From Vulcanimicrobiia bacterium (GTDB lineage: Bacteria > Vulcanimicrobiota > Vulcanimicrobiia > Vulcanimicrobiales > Vulcanimicrobiaceae), in the NCBI GenBank assembly GCA_025451135.1, contig JANWKW010000005.1, forward strand, positions 1 through 6,571: a stretch of DNA of 6,571 bases, read 5' to 3'. How positions within the stretch are numbered: position 1 is the stretch's first letter; the number at the start of each line of letters is the position of its first letter. Shown here piece by piece: positions 6,215 through 6,571 of the stretch. A program made the position numbers and the translations under genes. Under the pieces are notes generated by a model. That model was not told where the DNA came from and did no database searches. It saw only the letters and a program-made list of their open reading frames with translations.

Positions 6215-6571
6215 ATGATGCGTCGTATCGTCGCCCCGCTCGCCGCGCTCGTCTTCGTGCTCGGCTCGTCCGCCGCCGCGCCGGCGTTGCCCGGTCAGCA
6301 GTTGCCCGCCTGGCTCGCGTGGGCCAACGCCAATCCCGCCCTGCAGCACCTGGGCAAGACCCGCAACGAGTTGAGCGGCGGAGCCGTCTACTACAAGGTC
6401 ATCACCGCCTCCGGTCTCACGTTCTACTTCTCCGCCGAACCGGGCGCGGCCGGCGCGAGTCCGACCCTGATCTCGCGCGAGTCGTCGGCCGTCCAGAACG
6501 TGCCGCCGTCGTACGAGTTGCGGCGGCACCGCGCGACCGCCGCCGCGATGGCCCGCGTCGTCTACGGTCCG
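6215..6571 (+). CDS. Secreted protein of unknown function (5' part, runs off the window)
   Basis: An open frame from ATG 6215 to the window end, 119 residues, with no stop reached. Residues 1-23 are a clear signal peptide: MMRR, then a hydrophobic stretch to GSSAAAPA. The mature part seen is PGQQLPAWLAWANANPALQH, then a segment with GGAVYYKVITASG and LTFYFSAEPG that looks like beta strands, then a polar stretch with many arginines. I recognise no family. It lies 47 bp after the DUF5916-type gene on the same strand, with no clear promoter between them, so it may be co-transcribed with that gene; the intergenic inverted repeat could modulate this. The start could be the second ATG at 6218; no strong ribosome site separates the two. 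Codon use is GC-rich at third positions, like the neighbours. Confidence 0.75.
   Translation, partial: MMRRIVAPLAALVFVLGSSAAAPALPGQQLPAWLAWANANPALQHLGKTRNELSGGAVYYKVITASGLTFYFSAEPGAAGASPTLISRESSAVQNVPPSYELRRHRATAAAMARVVYGP

Noticed and set aside
6204..6218. Four-codon frame (ATG ATA GCG CCA TGA) overlapping the start of the last gene
   Set aside because: Too short, without a ribosome site, and easily produced by chance; it could be a tiny leader, but nothing supports it.

Overview
This window comes from a GC-rich bacterial chromosome (roughly two thirds G+C by eye). It has tightly packed genes on both strands and no sign of mobile DNA, CRISPR, tRNA or rRNA. The mix of a two-repeat copper-amine-oxidase-type stalk-domain protein, a CBM9/DUF5916-type predicted outer-membrane barrel and very short intergenic gaps suggests a diderm environmental lineage. 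Candidatus Eremiobacterota (WPS-2) is my best guess, but it is an inference from protein style only.

Layout. (1) 1-299 (+): the 3' end of hisA (histidine biosynthesis). (2) 296-3257 (-): a compact three-gene unit, read from right to left. It holds a 151-residue four-helix membrane protein of unknown function, then alanine racemase (alr, GTG start 5 bp after the previous stop), then a secreted stalk-domain protein with a long proline-rich tail (ATGA stop/start overlap with alr). The stop of the stalk gene overlaps the stop of hisA tail to tail. (3) 3290-4015 (+): a CPBP-family (CAAX protease/bacteriocin-processing) membrane protein. It diverges from the membrane-protein gene across only 32 bp, and the first glutamate of its EExxxR motif is replaced by glutamine. 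(4) 4049-4085: a strong promoter with a perfect 7-bp dyad over its -10 element and start point. (5) 4086-6167 (+): a secreted 693-residue protein with an N-terminal CBM9-like domain and a C-terminal DUF5916-type region, probably made from a leaderless mRNA. (6) 6215-6571 (+): the 5' part of a secreted protein of unknown function, running off the window.

How the genes fit together. The minus-strand unit has an envelope theme: D-alanine supply for peptidoglycan, a small membrane protein and an exported stalk protein. The plus-strand genes after 3290 also encode membrane or exported proteins, but show no obvious shared pathway. I see no defence system, toxin-antitoxin pair or mobile element. The most informative unusual signals are the operator-like palindrome on the leaderless promoter and the altered motif in the CPBP protein.
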